From Polyangium jinanense (GTDB lineage Bacteria > Myxococcota > Polyangia > Polyangiales > Polyangiaceae): a stretch of 64,000 nucleotides of DNA. The stretch is taken from contig NZ_JAGTJJ010000024.1 in NCBI RefSeq assembly GCF_028435365.1, positions 103,280 through 167,279 on the forward strand, in the 5' to 3' direction. A model generated the notes under the pieces. That model saw only the letters and a list, made by a program, of their open reading frames with translations, made no database searches and was not told the origin of the DNA. Position 1 is the first letter of the stretch; every line of letters starts with the position of its first letter. Position numbers and translations under genes: made by a program. Below, piece after piece: positions 1-9,112 of this stretch.

Positions 1-3000
1 GGCACCACTCGAACGCCTTCGGATCACCGGCCGCCTTGCGCATCTTCGCCGCGTGGTAGGCCGCCTGGACGAGAAACGGCGTGGCCGCCGGCGTCAGGCG
101 GTTCATCTCGTAGTAGCCCTCCATCGCGTCCATCGCCTTGATGCGCGCGGCCTTGTTCGCGCCCTCGTCGAGCCCCTTCTCGTCCCACGCCTTGAGGTCG
201 GCCGACGCGACGATGTAGTCGATCTCGGCCTTCTGCTCGATCGGCGCCTCGAGGTTCAGGAACCCGTTGCGCGAGGCGATCATGCGATCCCGCTCGCCCA
301 CGTTCGCGTAGAGGAGCACCGCGCTGCGGGCCGCCTCGCGCCGCGCCGGTTTTTCGAAGCGGCCGTTGCGCGAGATCGTGTCGTACGTCTCGGCGGCGGC
401 GCGGTAGTTGAAGAAGAGCACGTACGCCGCGCTGAGCGCGTCGTAGGCCTGCTTCAGGTACTTCACGCGCTCGGCGTAGCGCTTTGGATCCGCGGGCTTC
501 GGCGGCTTCGCGGCCTCGTCGCCCTTCTCCAGCTTCGAGAGGTTCGCCTCGCTCCCGTACTCCTTGATGAAGAGCGTGTACATCTCGATGGCCTGGTCGT
601 AGTCGCCGACCTGCTTGTAGCAGTACGCGCCGTTCATCGCGGCCTCGGGCGCCTCGTCCCGCGCCGGGGCCTTTTCGAGCGCCACGCGGTAGAGCGCCGC
701 CGCCTCGCGCCACGCCTGCACGCGCTCGGGGCCGTCGGGCATCTTCTCGGCCTTCTCGAACTTCGCCGCGGCGTCGACGTAGTAGCCGCGCGAGATCGTG
801 GGCTGGGCGATGCCCGTCTCCTTGAGCTTCTGCTCCTCGCTCACGGCGCAGCTCTTCGCCATCGCGGCCTCGGCGAGCGCGCGCGAGCGCGGCACGTCGT
901 TCTCGAGGTTCGCCATCGTCGTGAGTTTTTCCCACGCGAGGTAGCCGAACGGCGTCTTGCCGCACTGCTCGGCGTAGATCGGCTCGAGCCTGCGGCGCGC
1001 CTCGGGGAAGTTGCCGTAGAGGAAGAAGAACTCGGCCGACTGGTACGCGTAGAGATCGCTGTTCTTCTGATCCTGGTTCGTCTGCGGATCCCGCGTCGAG
1101 AGATCACTCGCCGGAGGCACGCGCTGGATGTACTCGTCGCGCGCGGCGACCGCGTCCTTGATGACCTTCGGCAGCTCCTCGGCGACGACCTTCTGCTTGT
1201 CGTTCTCCGTGACGATCTTGAGGCCCGTGCGTTGCTCGATCCCCTCTTGCCCGCCGGTGCGCTTGTAGAGCTTGTACTGGTCGAGCAGCGCCTGGTACGC
1301 GGTGTCGACGACCATGAACGCCGCGGGCTGCAGGTGCTTGTCGTCCTCGTTCGAGTCGCGGACGTCGACGGCGGTGCGCCGCGCGGTCTCGACCTCGTCG
1401 ACCGTCGGCGAGCGATCCATCGCCACCTGGATCACCACGACCATGTGGTTCGCGTCGGCGAGCCAGTAGCGGCTGTCGTACGCATCGGGCGCGTTCTCGT
1501 CCTCCTGCAGGACGCCCTGCCAACCGAGCGCGGCCATGCGGTACTCGGAGAGCGCACGTTCGAAGAGCTTGGTGCGCGTCTCCTGCTCGCCGCTCTGGAT
1601 CGCTGCGTTCACGAGCGCGCTGCCCGCGTTCGTGTGATCGGCCGCGGCGCGTCGCAGGCCGCCGCGCACGAGGCGTTCGGCGGTCTGGATGGCCTCGGGA
1701 TCGTCCTTGTTCGCCTCGACCCACGGCGTCTTGCCGACGTAGTTCGCGAGCTTCGTGCGCGCGTCGAGGGCTTTGGCCGCGTTCTCCGCGCGCTCGGCCG
1801 TGCCCTCGCGCGACTGGCCCGTGAGCGTGTCGTAGATGTCCGCGATCTGCGCCTGCATGACGGGCGCATCGCGGTGCATCGGCCACTTTTTGAGGATGAG
1901 CTCCGAGACCTCGATCGTGTTCCGGTACTGGTTCAGCTCCTTGAACTCGGCCGCGAGCGCTTTGTAGATCTCGACGGACCACTTGCGATCCTGCGGGATG
2001 AGCGCCGCGTTCTGCACACGCTCGATCGCGATGCGCATCTTCTGCTCGCGGATCCGCGGGTCCTGCTCGAGGTCGAGGATGTCGCTGCGCGGGACGAAGG
2101 GCTCGTCGGCCGCAGGCCCCGTGAAGTCGAGGAACGTGAGCGCGCCGGCGATGTACGTGTACGACTCGCCGCGGAAATCCGTGCCCGGATCACCCGTGAG
2201 TTTTTCCTGTTCGTCGGTGTACTTGAGCAGCTCGACGAACTGCCGGACGCTCGTCTCGTAGCGGAGCTGCTTGAAGTACGTCCAGGCGAGCTTGTACATC
2301 GCGACGCCGTAGACGGGCGGCTTTTTGTACTGGAGCGATCGCGTGTACGCGACCTCGGCGCGGTTCAAGCTGAAGGGCCCGCCGCCGGGATCGATCTCGT
2401 TGAAGTGGTAGTCGCCGATGAGCCACCAGACCTCGGCGAGGTACCGCGGCTCCGCGCCCTCCGCGACCTTCTGCGGGATCGGCTTGCAGCTGTCGGGGTA
2501 CGGGTTGACGAAGACGAGCTCGTCCTCGATCGCCGGCGCCTCCGGCTCGGGCTCCGGCTCCTTCTGCTTGCCCTTCCCCTTGGCGTTCGTCTTCTTCGGC
2601 GGGGGCTGCGCGGCCTTGCGTTTTGCGGCCTCGCCGATGGGGATCGGGTGCCGCGCCTCCCAGCCGAGCCAGTAGTCGCGATCGTGATCCTGCGGGAGCT
2701 TGCCGACCACGTCGCGCGTCGGATCTTTCGGATCCGTAGGAACGGGGTACGGGTAGCGGTCGTGGCAGACGAGCGACCGGAAGACCTGCTGCGCCTCGAA
2801 GATCCGCGCCGAGTCGTTCAGCGCGTGGCCGAGGTAGTAGTAGACGCCGGCGAGCTCCTTGTACTGCGGGAACTCGCGGATGATGCGCTTGTAGAGCGCG
2901 ATCGCGGGCCGGAGGCCGATGGCCAGATCGTCGGAGACGTCCGTGTCCTCGCGGGCGCGCTCCTCGTAGAGCGCCGCGAGGCGGAACATGGCCGTGGGCG

Positions 3001-3592
3001 TGCTCTCGGGGTGCGCGTTCCTGCCGCTGTACGTATCGACGAACTTTTCGAGGCGGCGGATCGCCTCCTCGCGCGCCGTCCGGAGGTCCCTCTGCTCGAC
3101 GTCGATCTCGCGATCGAGCGCGGCGATGACGCGGCGCCTTCGCTCTTCGTAGTGCTGCTGGATGATCCGCGTGATCGAGGAGCGGTAGTCGCGCGCGGCC
3201 TGCTCGTACGCCGCGGCTTCCTTCTCGAGCTCCGCGAGCACCGCGACCTGCTCGGGCGTGGGAGGAGGAGGCGGAGGCGCCTGCACGCGCGGCTTGAACG
3301 CGGGCGTCGGCGGTGGGATGGGCGGCGCGCTCGCGGACGTCGTGGGAGCCGCGCTCGGAGGCGCTGCGGTGGGAGGCACTGCCGTCGGAGGCGCGGCGCT
3401 CGACGGCGCCGTGGGAACCGCGCCCGGAGGGGCCGTGGGCATCGCGGCCGGAGGCGCCGTGGGCGCTGCCGTCGGAGGAAAAGGCTGCGGCTGTGACGCG
3501 GCGCTTCCCGCGACGCACGTCGCCACGAGGAGCGCGAGGATCGACGACGCGCCACGACCCGACCGCGACGAGGATCGACGAAGCACGCTCAT
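1..3592 (-). CDS. Exported TPR-type protein, partial at the left edge
   Basis: The reading frame opens at 3592 and stays open for about 1197 codons until it leaves the window at position 1, so the C-terminus is missing. The N-terminus has a basic stretch, a hydrophobic segment (ILALLVATCVAG) and Ala-Ser-Ala, a signal peptide. A Pro/Ala/Thr-rich linker (about residues 38-95) follows, then a helical region with repeated tetratricopeptide-like helices such as AIALYKRIIREFPQYKELA and AIEMYTLFIKEYGSEA. Its ATG overlaps the TGA of the upstream gene by 4 nt (ATGA), which implies translational coupling. It is probably an envelope scaffold. The whole neighbourhood resembles myxobacterial TPR gene clusters linked to envelope or gliding machinery, but that is inference. 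Confidence 0.85.
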   Translation of the reverse strand, partial: MSVLRRSSSRSGRGASSILALLVATCVAGSAASQPQPFPPTAAPTAPPAAMPTAPPGAVPTAPSSAAPPTAVPPTAAPPSAAPTTSASAPPIPPPTPAFKPRVQAPPPPPPTPEQVAVLAELEKEAAAYEQAARDYRSSITRIIQQHYEERRRRVIAALDREIDVEQRDLRTAREEAIRRLEKFVDTYSGRNAHPESTPTAMFRLAALYEERAREDTDVSDDLAIGLRPAIALYKRIIREFPQYKELAGVYYYLGHALNDSARIFEAQQVFRSLVCHDRYPYPVPTDPKDPTRDVVGKLPQDHDRDYWLGWEARHPIPIGEAAKRKAAQPPPKKTNAKGKGKQKEPEPEPEAPAIEDELVFVNPYPDSCKPIPQKVAEGAEPRYLAEVWWLIGDYHFNEIDPGGGPFSLNRAEVAYTRSLQYKKPPVYGVAMYKLAWTYFKQLRYETSVRQFVELLKYTDEQEKLTGDPGTDFRGESYTYIAGALTFLDFTGPAADEPFVPRSDILDLEQDPRIREQKMRIAIERVQNAALIPQDRKWSVEIYKALAAEFKELNQYRNTIEVSELILKKWPMHRDAPVMQAQIADIYDTLTGQSREGTAERAENAAKALDARTKLANYVGKTPWVEANKDDPEAIQTAERLVRGGLRRAAADHTNAGSALVNAAIQSGEQETRTKLFERALSEYRMAALGWQGVLQEDENAPDAYDSRYWLADANHMVVVIQVAMDRSPTVDEVETARRTAVDVRDSNEDDKHLQPAAFMVVDTAYQALLDQYKLYKRTGGQEGIEQRTGLKIVTENDKQKVVAEELPKVIKDAVAARDEYIQRVPPASDLSTRDPQTNQDQKNSDLYAYQSAEFFFLYGNFPEARRRLEPIYAEQCGKTPFGYLAWEKLTTMANLENDVPRSRALAEAAMAKSCAVSEEQKLKETGIAQPTISRGYYVDAAAKFEKAEKMPDGPERVQAWREAAALYRVALEKAPARDEAPEAAMNGAYCYKQVGDYDQAIEMYTLFIKEYGSEANLSKLEKGDEAAKPPKPADPKRYAERVKYLKQAYDALSAAYVLFFNYRAAAETYDTISRNGRFEKPARREAARSAVLLYANVGERDRMIASRNGFLNLEAPIEQKAEIDYIVASADLKAWDEKGLDEGANKAARIKAMDAMEGYYEMNRLTPAATPFLVQAAYHAAKMRKAAGDPKAFEWC

Positions 3593-5997
3593 TTGCCCTC
3601 CGTCTCGGGCGCGCCGCTGTCGTCGAGGACCTCGTCGAGCTCCTCCCGCAAGAGCTTCTCCTCGCGCGCTCGCTCGACGCGCAGGCTGCGCACGCGGGTC
3701 ATCTGCTCCTCGCGCACCTCCCACGCCTCCTCGGTGATGCCCACGTCCGCACGCAAGACGATGCTCCGCAGCCGGTCGCGCACGAGGCCGAAGTTCCGCA
3801 TGGCCACCTCGCCCACGACGCCGCGCGCCTCCTTGTCGAGCCGCTCGAGCTCCACCTCGTACCCCACCACCGCGGCCGTCTCGCGCGCCAGGATCGCCCG
3901 CACGTCCGTCGTCCTCCGCGCGACCTCGCGCTCGAGCTCGCTCAACGCCGCGAAGACCTTCGCGTCCGTCTCGTCGCCCTTCTGCAGGAGCGGCGCGACG
4001 CGCTTCGCGTAAGCGGCGAGCGATGCACCCCCCTGCCCCGCCATCGCGAGCTGCACCTCTCGCACGATCGCCTCGCGGTACGCCTGCCGTACCTGCGCGT
4101 CCTCGATGAAGCGCTGATCGCCGAAGCCGACCTGCATCTTGCCTGCGCCCACGAGCTTGCGGAGGTCCACGATGTGCTTGCGGTAGACCGCGAGATCGCG
4201 CTCGTGCACGGCGAGCTCCTGCTCGAAGCGCGCGACCGCCGCCGGATCCCGCACGACGCCCGCCTGCGGCGCCTCGCGCAACATGCGCCGGAGGCCGTTC
4301 ACCTGCGCCTGGAGCGAGTCCACCTCGAGCGTCATGCGCTGGACCGACTGCGACGCGCCGTTCCACTGCTTGAGCGCCTGCCCCTCGCGCTCCTGGAAAT
4401 CCGAGTCGTTGACCGGAATCAACCCGAGCCGTTTTTCCAGCGAACGGCGGCGCGCGCGCACCTGTCCGATCTCGCCCGAGAGCGCCGAGGACTCGATCTC
4501 GTCCATGCCCTGCCCGATCGAAAGCCGCGCGAGACCCACGCGGTTGATGAGCCCGAGCGCCTTCTCCTCGCCCGCCTTGAGCTCGGGGAACGCGCGGACG
4601 CGGTTCGTCGAGGCGACGACCGCGTTCAGCTTCTCGATGAGATCGTTCGACTGCTGAATGAGCTCGCGGCACTGCGCGATGCCCTCGATCACGGCGAACG
4701 CGGCCGGGCCGTCCTCCGCCTCGCGCGCCCACTGGATCGCCAGCGTGGGCAAGCCGGAGCTCGAATCGAGGACGTCGAGCTGCTCCTGGCTCAGCTTGTC
4801 GTAGTAGACGGCCGGATCGCTGGTCGCGCCGAGGAACGCGTCGACACGCGCGCGCATCGGATCGTAGTTCGCACGTACGCCCTCGTAGACCTTGAGCGAC
4901 TTTTCGAACTGGCCCGCGCGCAGCATGAGGTCGGCGCGGAGCAGCGAGCCGTCCGCGATGTTCTGGCTGTTCGGATCCGCGACGGAGAGGACCTCGAGAG
5001 CCCGCTGTGCGCGCTCGACGTCGCCGAGACGGACGTACACCCAGCCGAGCTCGTACAGCATCGTCCCGAACTCCGGCGAGGATCGGTCGATGTGGTTGTA
5101 CGCATCCACGGCCTGCGCCCACTGATCCGACTCGTAGAAGAGCCGCCCGATCGCGAGCCATGCCATGTCGATCACCCGCTCGTGCTCCTTCGAGTCCGGC
5201 GGGAGCTGCGTGACCTTGCGGAACTGATCGATCGCTCCGACGTAACGGCTCCGCGGCGCGCGCGGCGGCACCTCGCCCTCGGCGAGCGGGACCGGCGGCG
5301 GCGTCGCCTCCTTCATGGCCACGACGCCGAGCAGATACCCCGCCTGATGCGCGTACTCGCTCTTCGGATCGACCGGCGCGAGCGCCGCCTTCGCGCCCGC
5401 CCAGTCCTTCTTCACGACGAGACCTTTTCCGCGCGCGTACGAAATCCCGCTCGTCACCGCGGCAGGCGGGAGGCGGTTCATCGCGGCGAAGACGTCGTCG
5501 AGGTGCCGGTAATCCTTCGTGCGCAGCGCGATGTCGACGAGCCGCTCGAGCGCCTTGCCCTGGTAGGTCAAGAAGCGCGGCTCCTGTGTGCGGTCCGTGA
5601 TCTTGAAGTAGACGCGCCGCGCCGAGAGGTACTGACGCGACTGGAAGTACGTCTCGCCGAGCAGCGAGAGCGCGTCGGGGTACGCGGTCGGGTGATCGGG
5701 GTACTTCTCGATGATCTCGTTCAGCAGCGTCGCCGCGCGCTCCCAGTCCCTCGAGCCCACGAGGAGCACGGCGTCGGCGATGCGCTGCGCGGGCGTACGC
5801 TCGCGGCCCTTCGACTTCTGGATCGCGTCCTCGATCGCGCGCAGGCCGTTCGACGCGATCGTGATCTGCTGCGAGGCGCCGGTGATCGCCTGCTCGGGGT
5901 CGAGCGCGTGGGCGAGGCTCGGCGCGAGGGCCGCGAAGGCCGCGACGAGGCCCGCGAGGAGCGCCTTCCGCGTGCGGAAACCGCGTGTGCCGTTCAT
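3589..5997 (-). CDS. Exported TPR/coiled-coil protein (802 aa)
   Basis: A signal peptide (residues about 1-31, ending LAPSLAHA) precedes the mature protein. Residues about 70-400 contain tandem TPR-like helix pairs, for example ATLLNEIIEKYPDHPTAYPD and AVDAYNHIDRSSPEFGTMLY. The C-terminal half is strongly charged and heptad-like, consistent with coiled coil. The protein is predicted to act in the periplasm or at the outer membrane as an assembly scaffold; no catalytic motif is visible. It is the middle gene of a three-gene minus-strand operon: 22 nt after the 299-aa gene and overlapping the next gene by 4 nt. A gliding or secretion complex role is possible but not shown by the sequence. Confidence 0.85.
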   Translation of the reverse strand: MNGTRGFRTRKALLAGLVAAFAALAPSLAHALDPEQAITGASQQITIASNGLRAIEDAIQKSKGRERTPAQRIADAVLLVGSRDWERAATLLNEIIEKYPDHPTAYPDALSLLGETYFQSRQYLSARRVYFKITDRTQEPRFLTYQGKALERLVDIALRTKDYRHLDDVFAAMNRLPPAAVTSGISYARGKGLVVKKDWAGAKAALAPVDPKSEYAHQAGYLLGVVAMKEATPPPVPLAEGEVPPRAPRSRYVGAIDQFRKVTQLPPDSKEHERVIDMAWLAIGRLFYESDQWAQAVDAYNHIDRSSPEFGTMLYELGWVYVRLGDVERAQRALEVLSVADPNSQNIADGSLLRADLMLRAGQFEKSLKVYEGVRANYDPMRARVDAFLGATSDPAVYYDKLSQEQLDVLDSSSGLPTLAIQWAREAEDGPAAFAVIEGIAQCRELIQQSNDLIEKLNAVVASTNRVRAFPELKAGEEKALGLINRVGLARLSIGQGMDEIESSALSGEIGQVRARRRSLEKRLGLIPVNDSDFQEREGQALKQWNGASQSVQRMTLEVDSLQAQVNGLRRMLREAPQAGVVRDPAAVARFEQELAVHERDLAVYRKHIVDLRKLVGAGKMQVGFGDQRFIEDAQVRQAYREAIVREVQLAMAGQGGASLAAYAKRVAPLLQKGDETDAKVFAALSELEREVARRTTDVRAILARETAAVVGYEVELERLDKEARGVVGEVAMRNFGLVRDRLRSIVLRADVGITEEAWEVREEQMTRVRSLRVERAREEKLLREELDEVLDDSGAPETEGK

Positions 5998-6019
5998 GCG
6001 TGCGCCTTCCGGAGATCGC

Positions 6020-6919
6020 TCACTTGGCGACGCCCTGCGGCGCCGGCGCGCCCGCGGGGGCGTTCGGATCCGAGAGCCCTTGCGTGACCTTCTCGACGAA
6101 CCGCACCGCGGGGCGCTCCTCGATCGGCGTGGTCACGCCGCCCTTCTCGAACGACACGATCTGCAGCGTCATCGTCTTGCCTTCGAGCGCGGTGAACGAG
6201 TGGTTCGAGCGGACCTCGAGCCTGTAGCCGCGCATGTAGGAGAAGACGCCGTAGCCGTTGCCCTGCAGGTTCACGAGGACCTGCACGGTGTGATCGCCGG
6301 GCGGGATCGAGCCGTTGAAGATCGGGATCTCGCCGGCCTCGGCGATCGCGCCCGTCTGATCGGTCTTGTTGTACTGAACGGCGCCGTCGAGGACGACGAG
6401 CAGGCGCGTGATCTTGAAGGCGCCCGAAAGCTCGTTCGTGTACTTGAGGTTCGCGCGGGAGCCGGCGCCGCCGCTCGACAGGATCGTGTCGCTGAGCAGC
6501 GAGAGCCGCGTGTGACTGCGACGGATCTGCTCCTTCAGCTCGTCGATGCGCTGCTCGAGATCCCGCAGTCGCACCGCGTACGTCTGGCCATCCATGCCGG
6601 GCGCGGGCTGCTGCGCCCCGGGGGCGGGCTGCGCGCCGGGCATCCCCGCGGGAGGCGCGGGTTGCATGCCGGGCTGCATCGGCGGCTGGGGTTGCAGGCC
6701 CGGCTGCGGCTGAGGTTGCATGCCGGGTTGCATCGGCGGCTGCTGCATGCCGGGCTGCGTCGGCGCCGCGGGGAGCGGGGTTTGGCCGGGCGGAACGGCC
6801 TGAAGCGCACCGGGGCCGGCCGCAGGCGGTGGCGCCGTGGGGGCCTGGGCGAACGCCGGCGCCACGGTCAGCCAGGTTGCCGCGAAGGTCACGGCGAGCG
6901 TCTTCGGGAGCAATCGCAT
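6020..6919 (-). CDS. Secreted Pro/Gln/Met-rich protein with coiled coil (299 aa)
   Basis: I chose the ATG at 6919 because a typical signal peptide follows at once (MRLLPKTLAVTFAATWL, cleavage near APAFAQ). Residues about 27-110 are low-complexity repeats of the type MQPGMQPQPQPGLQPQP. A coiled-coil segment follows (LRDLEQRIDELKEQIRR), then a beta-rich C-terminal domain with no motif I recognise. An in-frame start at 7105 would add 62 residues with no signal-peptide character. It is the first gene of the operon with the two TPR proteins, so it is likely an exported partner of the same envelope complex. Related genes are sometimes mislabelled dihydrolipoamide acetyltransferase because of the Pro/Ala linker; no lipoyl or acyltransferase motif is present. 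Confidence 0.8.
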   Translation of the reverse strand: MRLLPKTLAVTFAATWLTVAPAFAQAPTAPPPAAGPGALQAVPPGQTPLPAAPTQPGMQQPPMQPGMQPQPQPGLQPQPPMQPGMQPAPPAGMPGAQPAPGAQQPAPGMDGQTYAVRLRDLEQRIDELKEQIRRSHTRLSLLSDTILSSGGAGSRANLKYTNELSGAFKITRLLVVLDGAVQYNKTDQTGAIAEAGEIPIFNGSIPPGDHTVQVLVNLQGNGYGVFSYMRGYRLEVRSNHSFTALEGKTMTLQIVSFEKGGVTTPIEERPAVRFVEKVTQGLSDPNAPAGAPAPQGVAK

Positions 6920-7350
6920 GAAGACCAACCCCAATCGTCGAAGGAAGGCGGGAGGACACGCTGTCGCCCGGCCATGCTTGCCGGCCTTCGCAGTGTACGT
7001 TCCGGGAGCGCGCTGATGCAACCGAGGACCCGGCGCGACACGGGAACGTGACGTGGCGTGAATTTGCTGGCGCTCCGTGTCCGCCCTGGCGCGAGGTCTT
7101 TCCAAGGCGCCCCGCTACCCAAACTTCGCGGCTCCGCCCGTGTCCCGATCCGGTAAGGTGGCGTCGTGCAGCGACGACCCCCTGCGATCAGAACTTCGGG
7201 CCCCGTCGCGCGTCCCATGGAGCAGTTCGACGCTTGGGGCTTCGGGTCGCCTGACGGCGCCCTTCGCCCCAAACCCCGGTTCGCTCTTCGCCACGGCCCC
7301 CTTTCGCCCGCCTCCGCATCCGCGGGAGTGCGAGGAACGAGGAGGTGACG
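6920..7350. other. Divergent intergenic region, no gene seen
   Basis: The 431 bp lie between the start of the minus-strand TPR operon and the plus-strand ECF sigma gene, so they must hold both promoters. I found no -35/-10 pair at good spacing for either direction. A GGAGG at 7341-7345 is the ribosome binding site of the sigma gene. Short open frames here have random composition. Confidence 0.5.
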
Positions 7351-7977
7351 ATGGCGAGCATCTCTCGCGAGGAGGTGACCGACGAGGTCCTGATGATGCG
7401 GTTCCAGGGTGGTGACCGAGCGGCGTTCGCCGGTCTCGTCCGTAGGCACAAGACGAACGTCTACAACTTCATCCTTCGCCAGGTCCGCGCGCCCCAGATC
7501 GCCGAGGATCTCGTGCAGGACGTGTTCGTCAAAATCGTGCAGAACGCAGCCGACTTCAAGCATGAGGCCCGCTTCTCCACGTGGGCCTACGCCATCGCCC
7601 GGAACGTCTGCATCGACCACCTGCGGAAAGCCGCGCTAAGGCGGCATCCGTCGCTGGATCAGGCCACGAGCACGGGAAGCGGCGAGGAGGGGCCGACGCT
7701 CGCCGAGCGCACGGCCGACGCGCACCCCACGGCCTCGGTCGAGCGGGTCGCGATCGGCGCCGAGCTCGGGCATCGGATCACCCACGCCGTGGAGCGGTTG
7801 CCCCCCGAGCAACGCGAGGTCTTTCTTTTGCGGGAGATCGGCAACGTGCCGTTCAAGGACATCGCCGAGATCACCGGGGTGCCGGAAAATACCGTCAAGA
7901 GCAGGATGCGATACGCCCTCGAGCGCTTGCAGGAAGCGCTCGCCGAGTACGAGGACTACGCTCGAGCCCTGCGATAA
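7351..7977 (+). CDS. ECF-type RNA polymerase sigma factor
   Basis: An extracytoplasmic-function sigma factor, which directs RNA polymerase to stress or envelope promoters. Region 2 spans about residues 30-95 (DLVQDVFVKI, then FSTWAYAIARNVCIDHLRK). Region 4, at about 145-200, has the helix-turn-helix (FKDIAEITGVPENTVKSRM). At 208 aa it is full length. A GTG at 7345 could add two residues, but GGAGG at 7341-7345 is spaced correctly only for the ATG at 7351. The next gene, 20 nt downstream, is its likely zinc-finger anti-sigma partner. The sequence does not show which ECF group or signal is involved. Confidence 0.95.
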   Translation: MASISREEVTDEVLMMRFQGGDRAAFAGLVRRHKTNVYNFILRQVRAPQIAEDLVQDVFVKIVQNAADFKHEARFSTWAYAIARNVCIDHLRKAALRRHPSLDQATSTGSGEEGPTLAERTADAHPTASVERVAIGAELGHRITHAVERLPPEQREVFLLREIGNVPFKDIAEITGVPENTVKSRMRYALERLQEALAEYEDYARALR

Positions 7978-7997
7978 ACGCCGGGCAAGGTGCTCCC

Positions 7998-9059
7998 ATG
8001 GATTGCCAGAAGTTCGACCAGGTCGTGATGGATGCGCTGTACGAGGAGCTCGACGAGCTCACGTACGCGGCGCTCCGCCGGCACGTGGAGTCCTGCGCGC
8101 GCTGCGGCGAGGCCTGGAACGGGCTCCGCGCGACGCGCGAGGTCGCGATGCTGCCGCTCGAAGAGCCGAGCCCCGGCCTCGAAGATCGCATCCTCGCCGC
8201 AGTGACGGACGCGCAACGCACGACGCCCTGGCACCGCAAGGCCCTGCGCGCCCTCGCCTGGGCCGGCAGCCACGCGATGCGGCCGCAGCTCGCGATGGCC
8301 GCGCTGTTTTTCCTGGTGATCGGTTCGAGCCTACTCTTGCTCCGCGCCAAACCCGGCACGGTCGGGATCACGCCGGTGCGCGTGACCGAGCGCGGCGTGC
8401 CCGCGCCGGACGAGGGGGATCTCTCGCAAGCTGCCGCCCCAGCCCAGCCCCCGCCGGTGGCCGCAGTGCCCATGCCGATGGCCGCCGCCGAGCCCGCGGA
8501 GGGCGCGAAGAAGAGCAAGGACGACGCGGCGGACAAGGCCGCGGCGAAGGAGACGGACGGCGCGGGGAAGGCGCTCGCCGAGGCGCGGGCCACGCGTGAC
8601 GGCTCGGGCTGCGACGCGGCGCTCCGGCTGTACGACGACGTCGGCGCGCGTTACCCGGGCACGCCGCAGGCCGCCGACGCGATGTGGGAAGCGGCGCAGT
8701 GCCAGCGCAGCCTCGGCAACACGGATCGCGCGAGGGAGCTTTATTCGGCGCTCAAGCAGAGCGACGGATACAAGGCGCGCGCCGAGGAGGCGCTGAAGGA
8801 GAGCGAGGCGCAGACGCAGATGAACAACGCTGGAGGCGGCGCCGTGGCGAACCGCGCCGCAGCTCCGGCCCCAGCGCCGCCGGCCGCGACGGCAACGGTC
8901 GCCGGCAAGCCCGCGGGCAGGGCAGCCGCAGCCTCGCCCGCGCTGGAAACCGAGGCGAATGAGGCCAAGGCCGCGCCGGGGGGTGGTCCGGGCCGAAACG
9001 TGAACGCCGCGCCGAAACGCGCATACGAGCCCGCCCCGAGCAACGCCGCCGGCTACTGA
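7998..9059 (+). CDS. Zinc-finger anti-sigma factor with periplasmic TPR-like domain
   Basis: The N-terminal cytoplasmic domain has the ZAS/zf-HC2 signature: Cys3, then His29-x3-Cys33-x2-Cys36, which binds zinc and clamps an ECF sigma factor. One transmembrane helix lies at about 97-115 (QLAMAALFFLVIGSSLLLL). The outer part starts with a Pro/Ala-rich linker, then a short TPR-like helical segment (ALRLYDDVGARYPGTPQAAD), and ends in an Ala-rich low-complexity tail. The gene lies 20 nt after the sigma gene and is surely co-transcribed. The 353-aa length is long for an anti-sigma factor. The extra periplasmic part probably senses the signal; its ligand is unknown. Confidence 0.88.
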   Translation: MDCQKFDQVVMDALYEELDELTYAALRRHVESCARCGEAWNGLRATREVAMLPLEEPSPGLEDRILAAVTDAQRTTPWHRKALRALAWAGSHAMRPQLAMAALFFLVIGSSLLLLRAKPGTVGITPVRVTERGVPAPDEGDLSQAAAPAQPPPVAAVPMPMAAAEPAEGAKKSKDDAADKAAAKETDGAGKALAEARATRDGSGCDAALRLYDDVGARYPGTPQAADAMWEAAQCQRSLGNTDRARELYSALKQSDGYKARAEEALKESEAQTQMNNAGGGAVANRAAAPAPAPPAATATVAGKPAGRAAAASPALETEANEAKAAPGGGPGRNVNAAPKRAYEPAPSNAAGY

Positions 9060-9100
9060 TCGGGTCATCAACGGCCTCCCGAAACCGGGCCGCGACCCGC

Positions 9101-9106
9101 TAGACT
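9101..9106 (+). promoter_or_regulatory. -10 box TAGACT for a leaderless start
   Basis: TAGACT ends 6 nt before the ATG at 9113, and no ribosome binding site is present, so the transcript would begin at or next to the start codon. No good -35 box is seen at 16-18 nt (CCCGAA at 17 nt). Confidence 0.4.
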
Positions 9107-9112
9107 CGGCGC

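Noticed and set aside
53..3496. Plus-strand open frame of 1147 codons
   Set aside because: It is antisense to the TPR gene, is rich in Arg, Leu and Val with no domain, and arises because high GC makes stops rare. The minus strand reads as signal peptide plus TPR.
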